Below are positions 1 through 9,400 of a stretch of DNA of 37,691 nucleotides, in pieces (position 1 is the first letter of the stretch; each line of letters begins with the position of its first letter). The notes below the pieces were generated by a model, which was not told the origin of the DNA, made no database searches, and saw only the letters and a program-made list of their open reading frames with translations. The stretch spans positions 1 to 37,691 of the forward strand of contig CANFXY010000007.1 in the NCBI GenBank assembly GCA_947451105.1. Reading direction: 5' to 3'. The position numbers were made by a program, and so were the translations under genes. The stretch comes from Bacteroidota bacterium (GTDB lineage: Bacteria; Bacteroidota; Bacteroidia; NS11-12g; UBA955).

Positions 1-411
1 TTGATGGATGCATACAGTTGCACTGAATGTGGCCGCTGTACCAGCGTTTGCCCGGCCAATATAACTGGCAAGTTGTTGTCTCCACGAAAGGTGATGATGG
101 ACACCCGCGACCGTTTGGAAGAAATTGGCAAATTAAAAGATGTCAATGGCGTTGACTATACCGATGGCAAAACTTTGCACGACAGAACCTCTGCTGAAGA
201 GTTATGGGCTTGTACCACTTGCAATGCATGTGCTGAAGCTTGTCCTGTGAATATAAGTCCAGTAGACATCATCATGCAAATGCGTCAATACTTGGTGATG
301 GAGCAAAGTGCTTCACCTTCAGAATTGAATGGCATGTTGAGTAATTTAGAAAACAATGGTGCACCATGGCAGTTTTCTCCAAGCGATAGAGGCAATTGGA
401 TTCAAGACTAG
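1..411 (+). CDS. 4Fe-4S dicluster protein, C-terminal part (5' end outside window)
   Basis: The frame is open at the left edge, so this is the end of a larger protein. The visible 136 residues hold two ferredoxin-type cluster motifs: C-x2-C-x2-C-x3-C-P near residues 9-19 and a second C-x2-C-x2-C-x3-C-P near residues 69-80, about 60 residues apart. This spacing is typical of HdrC/GlpC/LutA-like electron-transfer subunits and of the membrane-bound iron-sulfur oxidoreductases common in Bacteroidota, which bind two [4Fe-4S] clusters and pass electrons to a partner. The partner and any membrane segment would lie to the left. The ATG at base 4 is probably internal. The next gene starts 20 bp downstream on the same strand and may be co-transcribed, although no functional link is obvious. 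Confidence 0.8.
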   Translation: MMDAYSCTECGRCTSVCPANITGKLLSPRKVMMDTRDRLEEIGKLKDVNGVDYTDGKTLHDRTSAEELWACTTCNACAEACPVNISPVDIIMQMRQYLVMEQSASPSELNGMLSNLENNGAPWQFSPSDRGNWIQD

Positions 412-431
412 TATTATAATAAAGGACTAAA

Positions 432-1421
432 ATGGTGAAGCCGAAACTATATTTTATAAACGCAAGTGACACCACTTTAACAGATTTAAAAACTGAAAGA
501 TTAGATAGAATAAAAAACTATTTAGTCGCGAACAGTCTATGTGAAGAAGTTATGCTTGCTGAGGAGGCTGATGCCTTGATTTTGCAAGAAACCATTTCAT
601 ATAAAGATTTTAATTACATCAGAGCCATTCAAGCCGATTCATTTATTGTCAAGCATTTTGAGAAGATATATACCGTAAATATTGACGATGCGGCAATTGG
701 TTTTTTCAAAGGAATATACAACAATATTTGCAAAAGGAATTCTATTGAAGGCAAGCATTTCGTTGTACCTCCGATGGACATGATTAATGAACTGGTCTTT
801 ACCAATAAAAAAGTTGATTATAACCCATTGCACCTTGCTGCATGGCGGGGCAATTTAAAATCGAATAAAATAAGGACCAAGCTGTTGAATGCATTTTCGA
901 ATAAAGGTGGTTTTAAAATTGAATGCTCTGACAGTTGGTATAACCATCCGATGGATGAAAAGCAGCACTATGTTGACTTTATTTTAGATGCTAAATTTTC
1001 TTTGTGCCCGGCAGGTTGGGGACCCTCTAGTTTTAGAATATTTGAAAGCATGGCATTGGGAAGGTGTCCCGTTATAATTGCGGATCAATTTATCCCTTGT
1101 AATGGACCTAAATGGAATGAATTTGCACTATTCGTCTCAGAAAAGCATATTGGTGAATTAGACTCTTTTTTACAAAAGCAAGAGGCCAAAGCGTATGAAT
1201 TAGGAATAAAAGCAAAAGAAAACTGGGATGATTGTTTTGCAGGTGATAAATTGCTGGCCTATTGCTCAAATACACTTTTGCGTGCGATTGAACATGGCCG
1301 TAAAAATTCATTCGAGACAGAATTGAAGTTTTGGAATTCCCCCAAATATTTTTATTTAAATAAGTGGACTTTGCCTCAGCGAATAATGAATAAATTGAAG
1401 CGCATTATTAAAATCAATTAA
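432..1421 (+). CDS. Exostosin-like (GT47-type) glycosyltransferase
   Basis: A 329-residue protein without a signal peptide or clear membrane span. The C-terminal half carries the pattern of the exostosin catalytic domain: a stretch reading FSLCPAGWGPSSFRIFESMA followed by LGRCPVII, the nucleotide-sugar-binding region of GT47/exostosin-like enzymes (S/R-F-x-E/D-x2-xG-x2-P-V-I). The N-terminal half is divergent. Expected role: transfer of a sugar from a nucleotide donor to a cell-surface polysaccharide or glycolipid in the cytoplasm; donor and acceptor cannot be read from sequence. It stands alone rather than in a polysaccharide cluster. The C-terminus is basic (KLKRIIKIN), which may help membrane contact. 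The family call is fairly sure; the exact activity is not. Confidence 0.7.
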   Translation: MVKPKLYFINASDTTLTDLKTERLDRIKNYLVANSLCEEVMLAEEADALILQETISYKDFNYIRAIQADSFIVKHFEKIYTVNIDDAAIGFFKGIYNNICKRNSIEGKHFVVPPMDMINELVFTNKKVDYNPLHLAAWRGNLKSNKIRTKLLNAFSNKGGFKIECSDSWYNHPMDEKQHYVDFILDAKFSLCPAGWGPSSFRIFESMALGRCPVIIADQFIPCNGPKWNEFALFVSEKHIGELDSFLQKQEAKAYELGIKAKENWDDCFAGDKLLAYCSNTLLRAIEHGRKNSFETELKFWNSPKYFYLNKWTLPQRIMNKLKRIIKIN

Positions 1422-1458
1422 TCAGGATTAACGCAATTAGAAAGCAAATTATACGCAT

Positions 1459-1496
1459 AAAAAAAACGTCTCCCTTTCGGAAGGCGTTTCAATATC
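1459..1496 (-). terminator. Intrinsic-terminator-like hairpin, copy 1 of a duplicated element
   Basis: An 11-bp imperfect stem (left arm 1464-1474, right arm 1479-1489, loop TTTC) is followed, on the minus strand, by a run of eight T (A-run at 1459-1466). It is 34/38 identical to 2118-2155, including 19 identical bases (CGGAAGGCGTTTCAATATC). Its T-run points to termination of minus-strand transcripts, yet no minus-strand gene lies between here and copy 2. It may still act as a folded 3' end for the plus-strand glycosyltransferase. Confidence 0.6.
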
Positions 1497-1782
1497 TCGA
1501 CAAAATCAATTATCTGGATCAAGTCCAAAACTTGTGGGGTAAAGAAAATAATTAAGACATCTTATTACACTTCAATTCATTATCCATAATAAGATATTAT
1601 AAAATTTTAAATTGATAATACATTTAAAATAGTTGTAGTAGAATTTGAGTTTTATTTTGTTATACATATCGCATTTGAAGATTTTTATTTATAATTGCAC
1701 TGACTAAATCAAAATATTCTCGAATTATTTTAAAGTAAATTTAGGGAAAATTAAAATTTCAAACATTAACAAAACATCATTT
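1497..1782. other. Intergenic, AT-rich, no gene seen
   Basis: Together with the hairpin before it, this is the 361-bp gap between the glycosyltransferase and the small lipoprotein gene. It is very AT-rich in its second half, with no open frame of note, no tRNA-like fold and no exact TAnnTTTG box. A near match (TAAATTTA) lies about 45 bp before the lipoprotein start and could be its promoter, but this is weak. Confidence 0.5.
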
Positions 1783-2115
1783 ATGAGATACCTTTTATAT
1801 TTAATTTTAAGCTTAACATTATTAAATTCTTGCAAAAAAGAAGAGCCAATAATTGTAGAAGCCAATAATTCAATAGCTGACGACCTCAAACTCATCATTG
1901 CTCAAGAAAAAATTGATGCACTTGGACAATGCTGCGTAAAATGCATTTGTACTCAATCTATGGGATACGGTAAAGATTATTCATTTCCTGGCGATAATTT
2001 TGTTAGAATTGGCAATATGACATATAACTTAAACAAACTTGAGTATTACACAATATGGACTTTTGGTACTGCACCTGACACAGAAAAAAGATTGATACTT
2101 TGGTTTCCTCAATAA
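1783..2115 (+). CDS. Small lipoprotein with cysteine cluster, function unknown
   Basis: 110 residues. The N-terminus is a lipoprotein signal: a short basic start, a leucine-rich segment and a lipobox ending L-N-S-C at Cys17, followed by KKEE; a charged run after the lipidated Cys is common in Bacteroidota lipoproteins. The mature part contains a C-C-x2-C-x-C cluster near residues 50-55 that could bind metal or form disulfides, and an aromatic C-terminal half. I do not recognise the family. The gene stands alone in an AT-rich patch and is bracketed by two copies of one terminator hairpin, which suggests it was gained by, or survived, a local duplication or insertion. Confidence 0.65.
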   Translation: MRYLLYLILSLTLLNSCKKEEPIIVEANNSIADDLKLIIAQEKIDALGQCCVKCICTQSMGYGKDYSFPGDNFVRIGNMTYNLNKLEYYTIWTFGTAPDTEKRLILWFPQ

Positions 2116-2117
2116 CA

Positions 2118-2155
2118 AAAAAAAACGCTCCCCTCTCGGAAGGCGTTTCAATATC
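2118..2155 (-). terminator. Terminator of fbp, copy 2 of a duplicated element
   Basis: On the minus strand an 11-bp imperfect stem (2123-2133 with 2138-2148, loop TCTC on the plus strand) is followed by nine T (A-run 2117-2125), ending the fbp transcript about 20 bp after its stop codon. 34/38 identical to the copy at 1459-1496. Confidence 0.75.
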
Positions 2156-2169
2156 ACAATAAATTCAAA

Positions 2170-3174
2170 TTATTTATTTTCGTTCATCAAATCGATAACA
2201 TGGTCGACCATATCGCTTGAACCAATAAATACCGGCACTCTTTGGTGGAATGTTTCTGGTTGAATTTCCATAATTCTTTGGGTTCCACTGTGGGCTTTAC
2301 CACCCGCTTGTTCAACTAGGAATGCCATAGGATTGCATTCGTACAACAACCTCAATTTGCCATTCGGCGCTTTGGCAGTTGGTGGGTACATATAGATTCC
2401 GCCCTTTAACAAGTTGCGGTGAAAATCTGCAATCAATGAACCTATGTAACGCGCTGAATATGGACGTTTTTCTTCTTTGTTTTCGCCTTTGCAATGGTCA
2501 ATGTATTTGATAACACCCTCCGGGAATTCTTTCAAATTGCCTTCGTTTACTGAGAATATGCTTCCCTTATTAGGTGTTTTGATGTCTGCATGTGACAAGC
2601 AAAACTCTTGAATTGAATCGTCAAGTGTAAATCCATTAACGCCACTGCCTGTTGTGTATACAAACATGGTAGCGGTTCCGTAGATGATATAACCTGCAGC
2701 CACTTGGTTAACCCCTTTTTGCAAAATGTCTTCATGGTCAACTGGCTTATCAGGTGACAAACGTTTGTATATCGAAAAGATCGAACCGATAGAAGCATTC
2801 ACATCGATATTTGATGAACCATCCAATGGATCGATGGCTAAAATGTATTTTGCATTTTCTGCTCCAGGACACCAATGAATATGCTCATCTTCTTCAGAAA
2901 CCACACAAACACAAGCACCGCTCAAATCCATCAAACGCATAAAAACGTCGTTGCTGATGACATCCAATTTCTTTTGTTCTTCGCCTTGTACGTTGGTTTC
3001 GCCAAAGTTGCCCAATATATCTATTAAGCCTGCCTTGCGCACATCGCGGTTAATCATCTTAGCAGCCAATTGTAAATCGCCGAAAATTTTTGATAAAGTA
3101 CCCTTAACAAAAGGGAATTTATTTTGTTGATCAGAGATAAATTGGTTTAAGGTGATAAGTGTATTTTGATTCAT
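2170..3174 (-). CDS. fbp: Fructose-1,6-bisphosphatase class I
   Basis: 334 residues, the usual length for class I FBPase. It hydrolyses fructose 1,6-bisphosphate to fructose 6-phosphate, the committed step of gluconeogenesis, in the cytoplasm with Mg2+. The metal-binding signature is plain: S-E-E-D-E at 93-97 and D-P-L-D-G-S-S-N-I-D at 115-124, followed by the substrate-side region KLRLLYECNPMAFLVEQAGG at 273-292. The ATG at 3174 lies 11 nt from a 20-bp palindrome shared with the divergent aspartate kinase gene, so its leader is very short. It ends in the terminator at 2118-2155. Confidence 0.96.
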   Translation of the reverse strand: MNQNTLITLNQFISDQQNKFPFVKGTLSKIFGDLQLAAKMINRDVRKAGLIDILGNFGETNVQGEEQKKLDVISNDVFMRLMDLSGACVCVVSEEDEHIHWCPGAENAKYILAIDPLDGSSNIDVNASIGSIFSIYKRLSPDKPVDHEDILQKGVNQVAAGYIIYGTATMFVYTTGSGVNGFTLDDSIQEFCLSHADIKTPNKGSIFSVNEGNLKEFPEGVIKYIDHCKGENKEEKRPYSARYIGSLIADFHRNLLKGGIYMYPPTAKAPNGKLRLLYECNPMAFLVEQAGGKAHSGTQRIMEIQPETFHQRVPVFIGSSDMVDHVIDLMNENK

Positions 3175-3185
3175 GGTCCTACTAA

Positions 3186-3205
3186 ATTATTTTTGCAAAA
3201 ATAAT
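3186..3205. promoter_or_regulatory. Perfect palindrome with overlapping divergent -7 boxes (fbp / aspartate kinase)
   Basis: The sequence ATTATTTTTGCAAAAATAAT is its own reverse complement. It contains TATTTTTG, an exact TAnnTTTG box, on both strands (3188-3195 plus; 3196-3203 minus). On the plus strand a TTTG -33 element lies at 3164-3167 with a 20-bp spacer, matching the Bacteroidota promoter pattern; no good -33 is visible for the minus strand. Only 38 bp separate the two start codons, so both genes would have very short leaders. Confidence 0.7.
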
Positions 3206-3212
3206 CAAAAGA

Positions 3213-4487
3213 ATGAAAGTCTTTAAATTTGGGGGCGCATCTGTCAAAGATGCAGAGGCTGTGAGGAACGTAGGTCGCATCATTGCTAGGTTTTCAGGCG
3301 AAAAACTATTGGTAGTTATTTCTGCAATGGGCAAGTCGACCAACAAATTAGAAGACTTAGTGGACGCTTTTTGGAAGAATGACGAGGCAAAAAAACGCAA
3401 TATCATCGCCGACCTGAAAGATTTTCACTACAAAATTGCCAACGATTTGATCAGTGATCAGAAACACCACATCTATTCCAATTTGGAAGATTTGTTTATG
3501 GAATTGGAATGCTTGGTTGAAAAACGCTATCCAAATGCCGCATATGACGAAATTTATGATGGCGTTATTTGTTACGGCGAGTTGCTTTCCACCAAAATAG
3601 TTAGCGATTATCTTTCGAGTGTTGACACCAAAAACAAATGGGTAGATGCGCGTAATTTCATACAAACCGACAGCAACTTCAGAGAAGGGCGCGTTAAATG
3701 GTCGGAAACCGAAGACACCATCAAGCGTATTCTTAAACCTTATATCGACCGCAACATGGTTATAAGCCAAGGTTTTATTGGCCGCGATGAGCACAACAAC
3801 ACCACAACACTTGGCCGTGAGGGCTCTGACTACACCGCAGCAATTTTCGCCTATTGCTTAGAAGCTAACGATGTTACCATTTGGAAAGACGTTGCTGGTG
3901 TGATGAATGCTGACCCTAAAAAGTTTGACAAAGCAGTTAAGTTGGATGCCATCAATTACAACCAAGCCATTGAGTTGGCCTACTATGGCGCTTCGGTAAT
4001 TCACCCTAAAACCATACAGCCATTAAAAAGCAAAAACATACAGTTGTATGTAAACTCTTTTATCAATATCGACGACAAAGGTACAGTGGTTAACAACGAC
4101 GCCCCTGCCCTTTCAAACGAGTGTTATATTGTGAAAGACCAGCAAACCTTGCTTTCTATTTCCACCAAAAACTATTCATTTATAGCAGAAGATAATTTAA
4201 GCCGCATTTTTGAACACTTTGCCAAACACAAAGTGCGCATCAATGTGATGCAAAACTCTGCCATCAGTTTTTCAGCTTGTTGCGACACAAAAGAAACTAA
4301 GATTGATGAATTATGCGCAGCATTGAGCAGTGAATACAGCGTTGAGCAAGAATCAAATTGCACGCTATTGACCATTTACAATGCGAAAAACGAAATAGAA
4401 ATGCCCGCTCAATTTAGCGAGCAAACGGCATTATTGAAACAAGTTTTGGGCGCAGCAACCCAAGTGGTTTTGAAAGCTAAGGCTTAA
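3213..4487 (+). CDS. lysC: Aspartate kinase (monofunctional, with ACT region)
   Basis: 424 residues. It phosphorylates L-aspartate, the first step towards lysine, threonine, methionine and diaminopimelate. The amino-acid-kinase domain begins with K-F-G-G-A-S-V at 5-11 and includes TTLGREGSDYTAA at 198-210 and VTIWKDVAGVMNADP near 221-235. A C-terminal ACT-type regulatory region (about 310-424) suggests allosteric feedback control. There is no homoserine dehydrogenase domain, so it is not a ThrA fusion. The symbol lysC is by function; Bacteroidota often carry several aspartate kinases. The last 11 bp overlap the convergent aroQ. Confidence 0.93.
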   Translation: MKVFKFGGASVKDAEAVRNVGRIIARFSGEKLLVVISAMGKSTNKLEDLVDAFWKNDEAKKRNIIADLKDFHYKIANDLISDQKHHIYSNLEDLFMELECLVEKRYPNAAYDEIYDGVICYGELLSTKIVSDYLSSVDTKNKWVDARNFIQTDSNFREGRVKWSETEDTIKRILKPYIDRNMVISQGFIGRDEHNNTTTLGREGSDYTAAIFAYCLEANDVTIWKDVAGVMNADPKKFDKAVKLDAINYNQAIELAYYGASVIHPKTIQPLKSKNIQLYVNSFINIDDKGTVVNNDAPALSNECYIVKDQQTLLSISTKNYSFIAEDNLSRIFEHFAKHKVRINVMQNSAISFSACCDTKETKIDELCAALSSEYSVEQESNCTLLTIYNAKNEIEMPAQFSEQTALLKQVLGAATQVVLKAKA

Positions 4488-4905
4488 TTAAATCTATAAG
4501 ACATTCTAAAGCCATTGGGTATCCTTCAATGCCCAATCCCACGATACTGCCTTTGCATGCAGTACCTACCAAATCCGTGTGGCGAAATTCTTCGCGTTGG
4601 TAAATGTTACTGATGTGTATGCAAATGCTCGGAATATTAATGGAGCGAATGGCATCAGCCAAAGCAAGGGAGGTATGTGAAAAGGCTCCTGGGTTTATTA
4701 AAACTCCTTGGTATTCTGTGCGGGCCGAGTGGACGGCATCAATTAATTCGTTTTCGTTATTCGATTGAAAATACTGCAACTCGAGTTGTGGAAATTGCAA
4801 TTTCAAAAGGCTCACAATATCTTCAGAACTGCTTTTGCCATAAATGCTTTCCTGGCGTTCGCCGAGCAAATTAAGATTGGGACCGTGCACAAGTAATACC
4901 TTCAT
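4477..4905 (-). CDS. aroQ: 3-dehydroquinate dehydratase, type II
   Basis: 142 residues, normal for the small dodecameric type II enzyme of the shikimate pathway, which dehydrates 3-dehydroquinate to 3-dehydroshikimate. Visible active-site features: G-P-N-L-N-L-L-G with Arg17, catalytic Tyr22 in S-I-Y-G, N-P-G-A-F-S-H-T-S at 71-79, and H-I-S-N-I-Y-x-R-E-E-F-R at 97-108. One oddity: the Glu normally found two residues before His97 (E-V-H-x-S-N in the family) is Cys95 here, read from an unambiguous TGC codon. Its ATG overlaps the stop of the upstream CorC-like gene by one base (TAATG), so translation is coupled. Confidence 0.93.
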   Translation of the reverse strand: MKVLLVHGPNLNLLGERQESIYGKSSSEDIVSLLKLQFPQLELQYFQSNNENELIDAVHSARTEYQGVLINPGAFSHTSLALADAIRSINIPSICIHISNIYQREEFRHTDLVGTACKGSIVGLGIEGYPMALECLIDLIKP

Positions 4906-6221
4906 TAGGCTTCGCGGCTAGGATTTAGAATTTTAATTTCAACTTCCTCTATCCTGGCATTTTTAACCTGTTTGATGGTGATTTCAAATGACTCATTGAG
5001 TATCACTTCACCTTCCTCCGGTATACTTTCGCAAATGCTTATGATGTAACCACCTAGGGTTTCATATCCTTCTTCAGGAATACCAAAATGATAGGTTTCA
5101 TTCAAATAATCTATAGGGTGGCGTCCACTAAATTGATAATGGTTGTCGCCCAATTTGGTTTCCTTTAATTCTTCAGTATCATATTCATCCTCAATCTCAC
5201 CAAAAATCTCCTCAATAATGTCTTCAATGGTTATAATACCGGCTGTTCCTCCAAACTCGTCCACCACAACAGCCATGCTTTTTCGTTTAAGAGTCATCTC
5301 TTTAAGTTGATCGTGCAAGCTGCGGCTCTCATTGGTAATTAAGATTGGCATAGTCGCTTCTAAAATGGTTTTAGGCTTCTTAAACATGTAAACCTGATGC
5401 GCATAACCCGTGATGTTATCAATATTATCGCGGTAAACCGGAATTTTAGAGTGTCTTGACTCTATGAATGTTTTGTATAGTTCTTCTATGTTTTCACTTT
5501 CGTCAACCGCAATTAATTCGGTACGAGGTACCATACAGTCTCGCACTTTTAAGTTTCCAAAATCAAGTGCATTTTTAAACATCTCGGTGCTGAGATTCGA
5601 CTCGTCACTTAGCTCAATTTGACCAGTTTGGGAAATTAAATGGTCGAGGTCGGTGCGGCTAAAAACAGGCTGAGAGGACACATATTTTTCGCCGGTCATT
5701 AGCTTCAAAATCCCCTTTGAAATAAGGGTAATAAAAGAAACAATAGGCCACAATAAAAAATATGAAATATGAAATGGAAGAATAAGGGTATTGAGAACAA
5801 AATCAGGGTTGATTCTGAATAATGCTTTTGGCAAAAACTCAGCGGTGATAAGCACCACCAAGGTGGAAACAATGGTAATAACCACCAAGCGCCAAAAGCC
5901 ATCATGCATAATCAACATGGCTTGAAAACTGTTGGGATCCAATTTCTTTAGATTATCCCCAATAGGATTTAAAAAACCCTCAAGCATCGAACCACTAAAC
6001 ATTCCATAAATAACCAAAGAAATATTATTGCCAATTAGGGTGGTGCTGATAAAACGGGATGGATCTTTGAGATACCAAGCAAGTATGCGTGCATTCCAAA
6101 CTCCCTGTTTATTTTGCAGTTCAATACGCAATTTATTGGAAGAAATAAAGGCGATTTCAATACCCGAAAAAAATGCCGAGCAGATAAGGGTAAGAAGAAT
6201 GACCAGGAGACCTGAATCCAT
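4905..6221 (-). CDS. CorC/HlyC-family membrane protein (DUF21-CBS-CBS-CorC_HlyC)
   Basis: 438 residues in the classic order: a DUF21/CNNM membrane region with an amino-terminal span and three further hydrophobic segments (about 1-190), a CBS pair (about 205-335, including VRDCMVPRTELIAVD and VVVDEFGGTAGIITIEDIIEEIFGEI) and a C-terminal CorC_HlyC domain (about 350-435). Family members take part in Mg2+/Co2+ handling; in gliding Bacteroidota one paralogue, GldE, works with the motility and secretion apparatus. Sequence alone does not tell me which this is, so no symbol is given. An exact minus-strand TAnnTTTG box lies at 6243-6250. It forms a two-gene operon with aroQ. Confidence 0.88.
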   Translation of the reverse strand: MDSGLLVILLTLICSAFFSGIEIAFISSNKLRIELQNKQGVWNARILAWYLKDPSRFISTTLIGNNISLVIYGMFSGSMLEGFLNPIGDNLKKLDPNSFQAMLIMHDGFWRLVVITIVSTLVVLITAEFLPKALFRINPDFVLNTLILPFHISYFLLWPIVSFITLISKGILKLMTGEKYVSSQPVFSRTDLDHLISQTGQIELSDESNLSTEMFKNALDFGNLKVRDCMVPRTELIAVDESENIEELYKTFIESRHSKIPVYRDNIDNITGYAHQVYMFKKPKTILEATMPILITNESRSLHDQLKEMTLKRKSMAVVVDEFGGTAGIITIEDIIEEIFGEIEDEYDTEELKETKLGDNHYQFSGRHPIDYLNETYHFGIPEEGYETLGGYIISICESIPEEGEVILNESFEITIKQVKNARIEEVEIKILNPSREA

Positions 6222-6242
6222 TAAATTAATAGTTTAAAGATG

Positions 6243-6250
6243 CAAAGATA
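6243..6250 (-). promoter_or_regulatory. -7 promoter box TATCTTTG for the CorC-like gene and aroQ
   Basis: An exact match to the Bacteroidota TAnnTTTG box on the minus strand, 21 nt before the ATG at 6221. No clear -33 element was found. Confidence 0.55.
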
Positions 6251-6423
6251 AATGAAAAATACCTGCTTTTGAAAAAACACGTAGCAAAAGCAGACGATTT
6301 TAGGTAAAAAAACCAGTGATGTGAACAAAATTGGAATGATTTAAACACTTGATTACCAAACAATAAATCACAATATCAAAAAAACATATCCCTATTATTC
6401 TACTTTTTAGTATTATTTACTTT

Positions 6424-6441
6424 AAATTAGCACTCTAATTT
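6424..6441. repeat. Inverted repeat directly upstream of the IgGFc/PKD protein gene
   Basis: AAATTAG, a 4-bp spacer (CACT) and CTAATTT form a perfect 7-bp inverted repeat ending 7 bp before the ATG at 6449. It could be an operator or a small 5' hairpin. The surrounding 227-bp gap (6222-6448) shows no exact plus-strand TAnnTTTG box. Confidence 0.4.
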
Positions 6442-6448
6442 ACGCTTT

Positions 6449-9400
6449 ATGAAAAGTACCTTTACCCGATATGTCGGTTTATTTATCCTTCTAATTTGTC
6501 CTTTTGTCGCTCAATCGCAAGAATTGACGACTTTAGGAAAAACCTTTTGGATGACCTTCATGGAATCCATCGGAACCCCTGATAACGCGCCTCAGTTAAA
6601 AATTGTAATAAGTTGCAATAAAAACACAACTGGGACGGTTAAAAATTTCATCACTGGAGTGACTATGCCTTTCTCCATTGGAGTTGGTGGAGGTGTGGAT
6701 ACCGTATTGGTTCCACAGACTGTTGGCTATACGAGTGGATCAGAAAACGCTTCTTCAAGAAACAGAGGCCTAATCATTACTTCAACTGACACCATCTCCG
6801 TGTCAGCCCAAAACACAAAAAACTTTAGCGCAGATGCAGCGTTAATTTACCCAATAGAAGCGCTTGGCGTAGATTACCGTGTATTCTCACACATGGGTGA
6901 CCAAGGTGGAAATACAGCCAATTACAAATCAAGTTTTGCTATTGTCGCCACAGAAAACGGAACCACAATTGACATTACCCCATCGTGTAACACAACAGGT
7001 GGAAAAACAACCAATACCATGTTCACCATCACCCTTCAAAAGGGAGAAACGTATCAGGTATTGGCCGCTACAAATAAATTGGACCTCAGTGGAACCCTGG
7101 TTCAAGCCAGAGATTGCAAAAAAATTGCTGTATTCGGCGGTGCGACACGTGCTTCGGTTCTTTATGGTTCTTGTGCAGGGTCTTATGACCATTTGTATGA
7201 GCAAATGATGCCCATCAACATGTGGGGTAAAAAGTTTATCATTATACCGACCATCTGGAAAAAGGGTACCCAAAGAAAAGCAGACATGATTCGTGTGGTT
7301 GCCAGCTTGAACAGCACAGTTGTTCGTGCAAATGGCCGTGTTAAGGTATTATCAGCTGGACAGGCTGACACTTTCTTTGCCACAACCAATATGGTGGTAT
7401 TAGCAAACAAACCAATTGGTATTTGTCAATACGGTTTAACTGAAGCCTGTGACCAGGTCTCGGGTGGAGGAACAGACACTGACCCAATGATGATGTGGGT
7501 TCCACCAACCGAACAATCTTTAAAAAGTTTACAGTTCGTTTGTGAAAACGCCTTGACAATTAACAAATTCTTTTTGAATGTTATTGTAAAAACCTCGACG
7601 CGATCTTCATTTAAACTGGATGGTGCTGCACCGCCAGTCGCATGGTCGTTAGTTACCAAAGACACCAGTTATTCATATATCCAACAAGACGGTTTGGCTT
7701 TAGGTAAACATAAAATATATTCGCCATATGGATTCTCTGCTATCCTATACGCATACGGAGACCACGGTTCATATGGGTTCAATGCTGGTTCGTCTATCAA
7801 ACCATTAAGTTTTTATGCCATTGTTAGTGGAAAAAGTAGTGCAGACTTTGAACCAGATAGTTTGTTCTATACGGTTTGTGAAGACGCTACAATTCCATTT
7901 GATGCCAATGGATCTAATACAACAGGCGTAACTTGGAAATGGTTAATAAAAGATCCTAAGGGAGCTCTAATGCCAAACTTCCCTAAAACAGTTAAAAGTT
8001 TTACATATACATTCAAAGACACTGGCGTATACAAGGTCACTATGATTGCCCAAAGACCAACCAATGGTGTTTGTAACGGATTAACATCAATAGATGACAC
8101 CATCCCTTCAGAGGTTAGGGTTTACAAGAGACCAGACATTAAACTCATGAAAGACACCACCATTTGTTTTGGTAATAGTTTTAAAATAACATCCAAAACC
8201 GATGGAGATACCACCTATACTTTCTCTCCATCCACTTGGTTGAGTTGCACAAAATGCTATCAGCCTATCTCGAAGCCTTTAAAAGATACAACGTATTATG
8301 TAACAGCAACACGATTTGGCTGCTCTCCTAGCAGAGATACCATGCGGGTTTTTGTGCGCGATAGTTTCTTTATGACCACTACAACTGACACAACCATATG
8401 CAGAGGTACTTCTACAACCATGAGTGCTACTGTTTGGGGTGGTTTATCAAGTAATTTGGTGGTAACATGGAACAATGGTTTGGGAACAGGATTAACAAAA
8501 ACTGTTTCTCCTAAATTCACCACCACTTACCGTGCCATTCTTACGGATGGTTGCAGCAAAGATGGCAACGGAAATCCTTATGCAGATACTGCTTACATAA
8601 AAATTACTGTGCGCGACAGCCTGAAAATCACCATGCCTAAAGACACGCTCGTATGTGAGGGCAATGATGTCACTTTAAATGTTTCTGTAGCAGGGGGTGT
8701 AGTAGCGAATCAGATTGTAAACTGGGACAATGGCTTGGGTACCGGTCTAAGCAAAACAGTTACTCTAGGCAGCAATAACATTACATACAAAGCCGTGTTG
8801 AGCGATGGTTGCACCAATCCAAATGACAGCGGTTATGTTACAATCAAAGTTAGACCGGGTATGAAAATTGATACCATCATTTACAACAATCCAGTTTGTA
8901 AAAATCAAACCTTTAAAATTAGCGCCCGTGTTAGTGGTGGCGATTCTACAGGTTACATTTTCAAACTATACAACACCAGCACAAGCGGATTTGTATTAAT
9001 AGACTCTGCCAAAGGCAAAACCTACCCTTCTTTCAATTTAAATATCCCTGATGACCAAACCTATTCATTGCGTTTGAACCAAGTTTGTAATGCGCAACAA
9101 ACCAGTAAAAAAATTGCTATAAAGATAAAAACGGGATTAAACATAACAAACCCTGTTCCTGTAGATACCATATGTACAAACAGAACATACAACCTGAAAA
9201 TAAATGGAACAAGTGCCGATAATTTGCCAATCAAATTTGTTTTAAAACGCAAAGTTGGTGCAAATTGGGTTCCAGTGGATTCAACGGTAAATGCGAGCCA
9301 AGCAAATTTCAACATCAATCCTCCAGCTTCACCAAGCGATTATTTAATTATTGGAAACGACAATTGCAGCCGCAACGATTCAACATCATTTAAAATATAC

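Noticed and set aside
3357-3794. 145-codon minus-strand frame
   Set aside because: Antisense shadow of the aspartate kinase gene; no domain pattern.
4905-6221. Naming the CorC-like gene gldE
   Set aside because: The domain order fits, but CorC/HlyC paralogues are common and no gld genes adjoin it.
6929-7273. 114-codon minus-strand frame and others inside the adhesin gene
   Set aside because: Shadows of the 1338-residue reading frame; no start context, promoter or domain.
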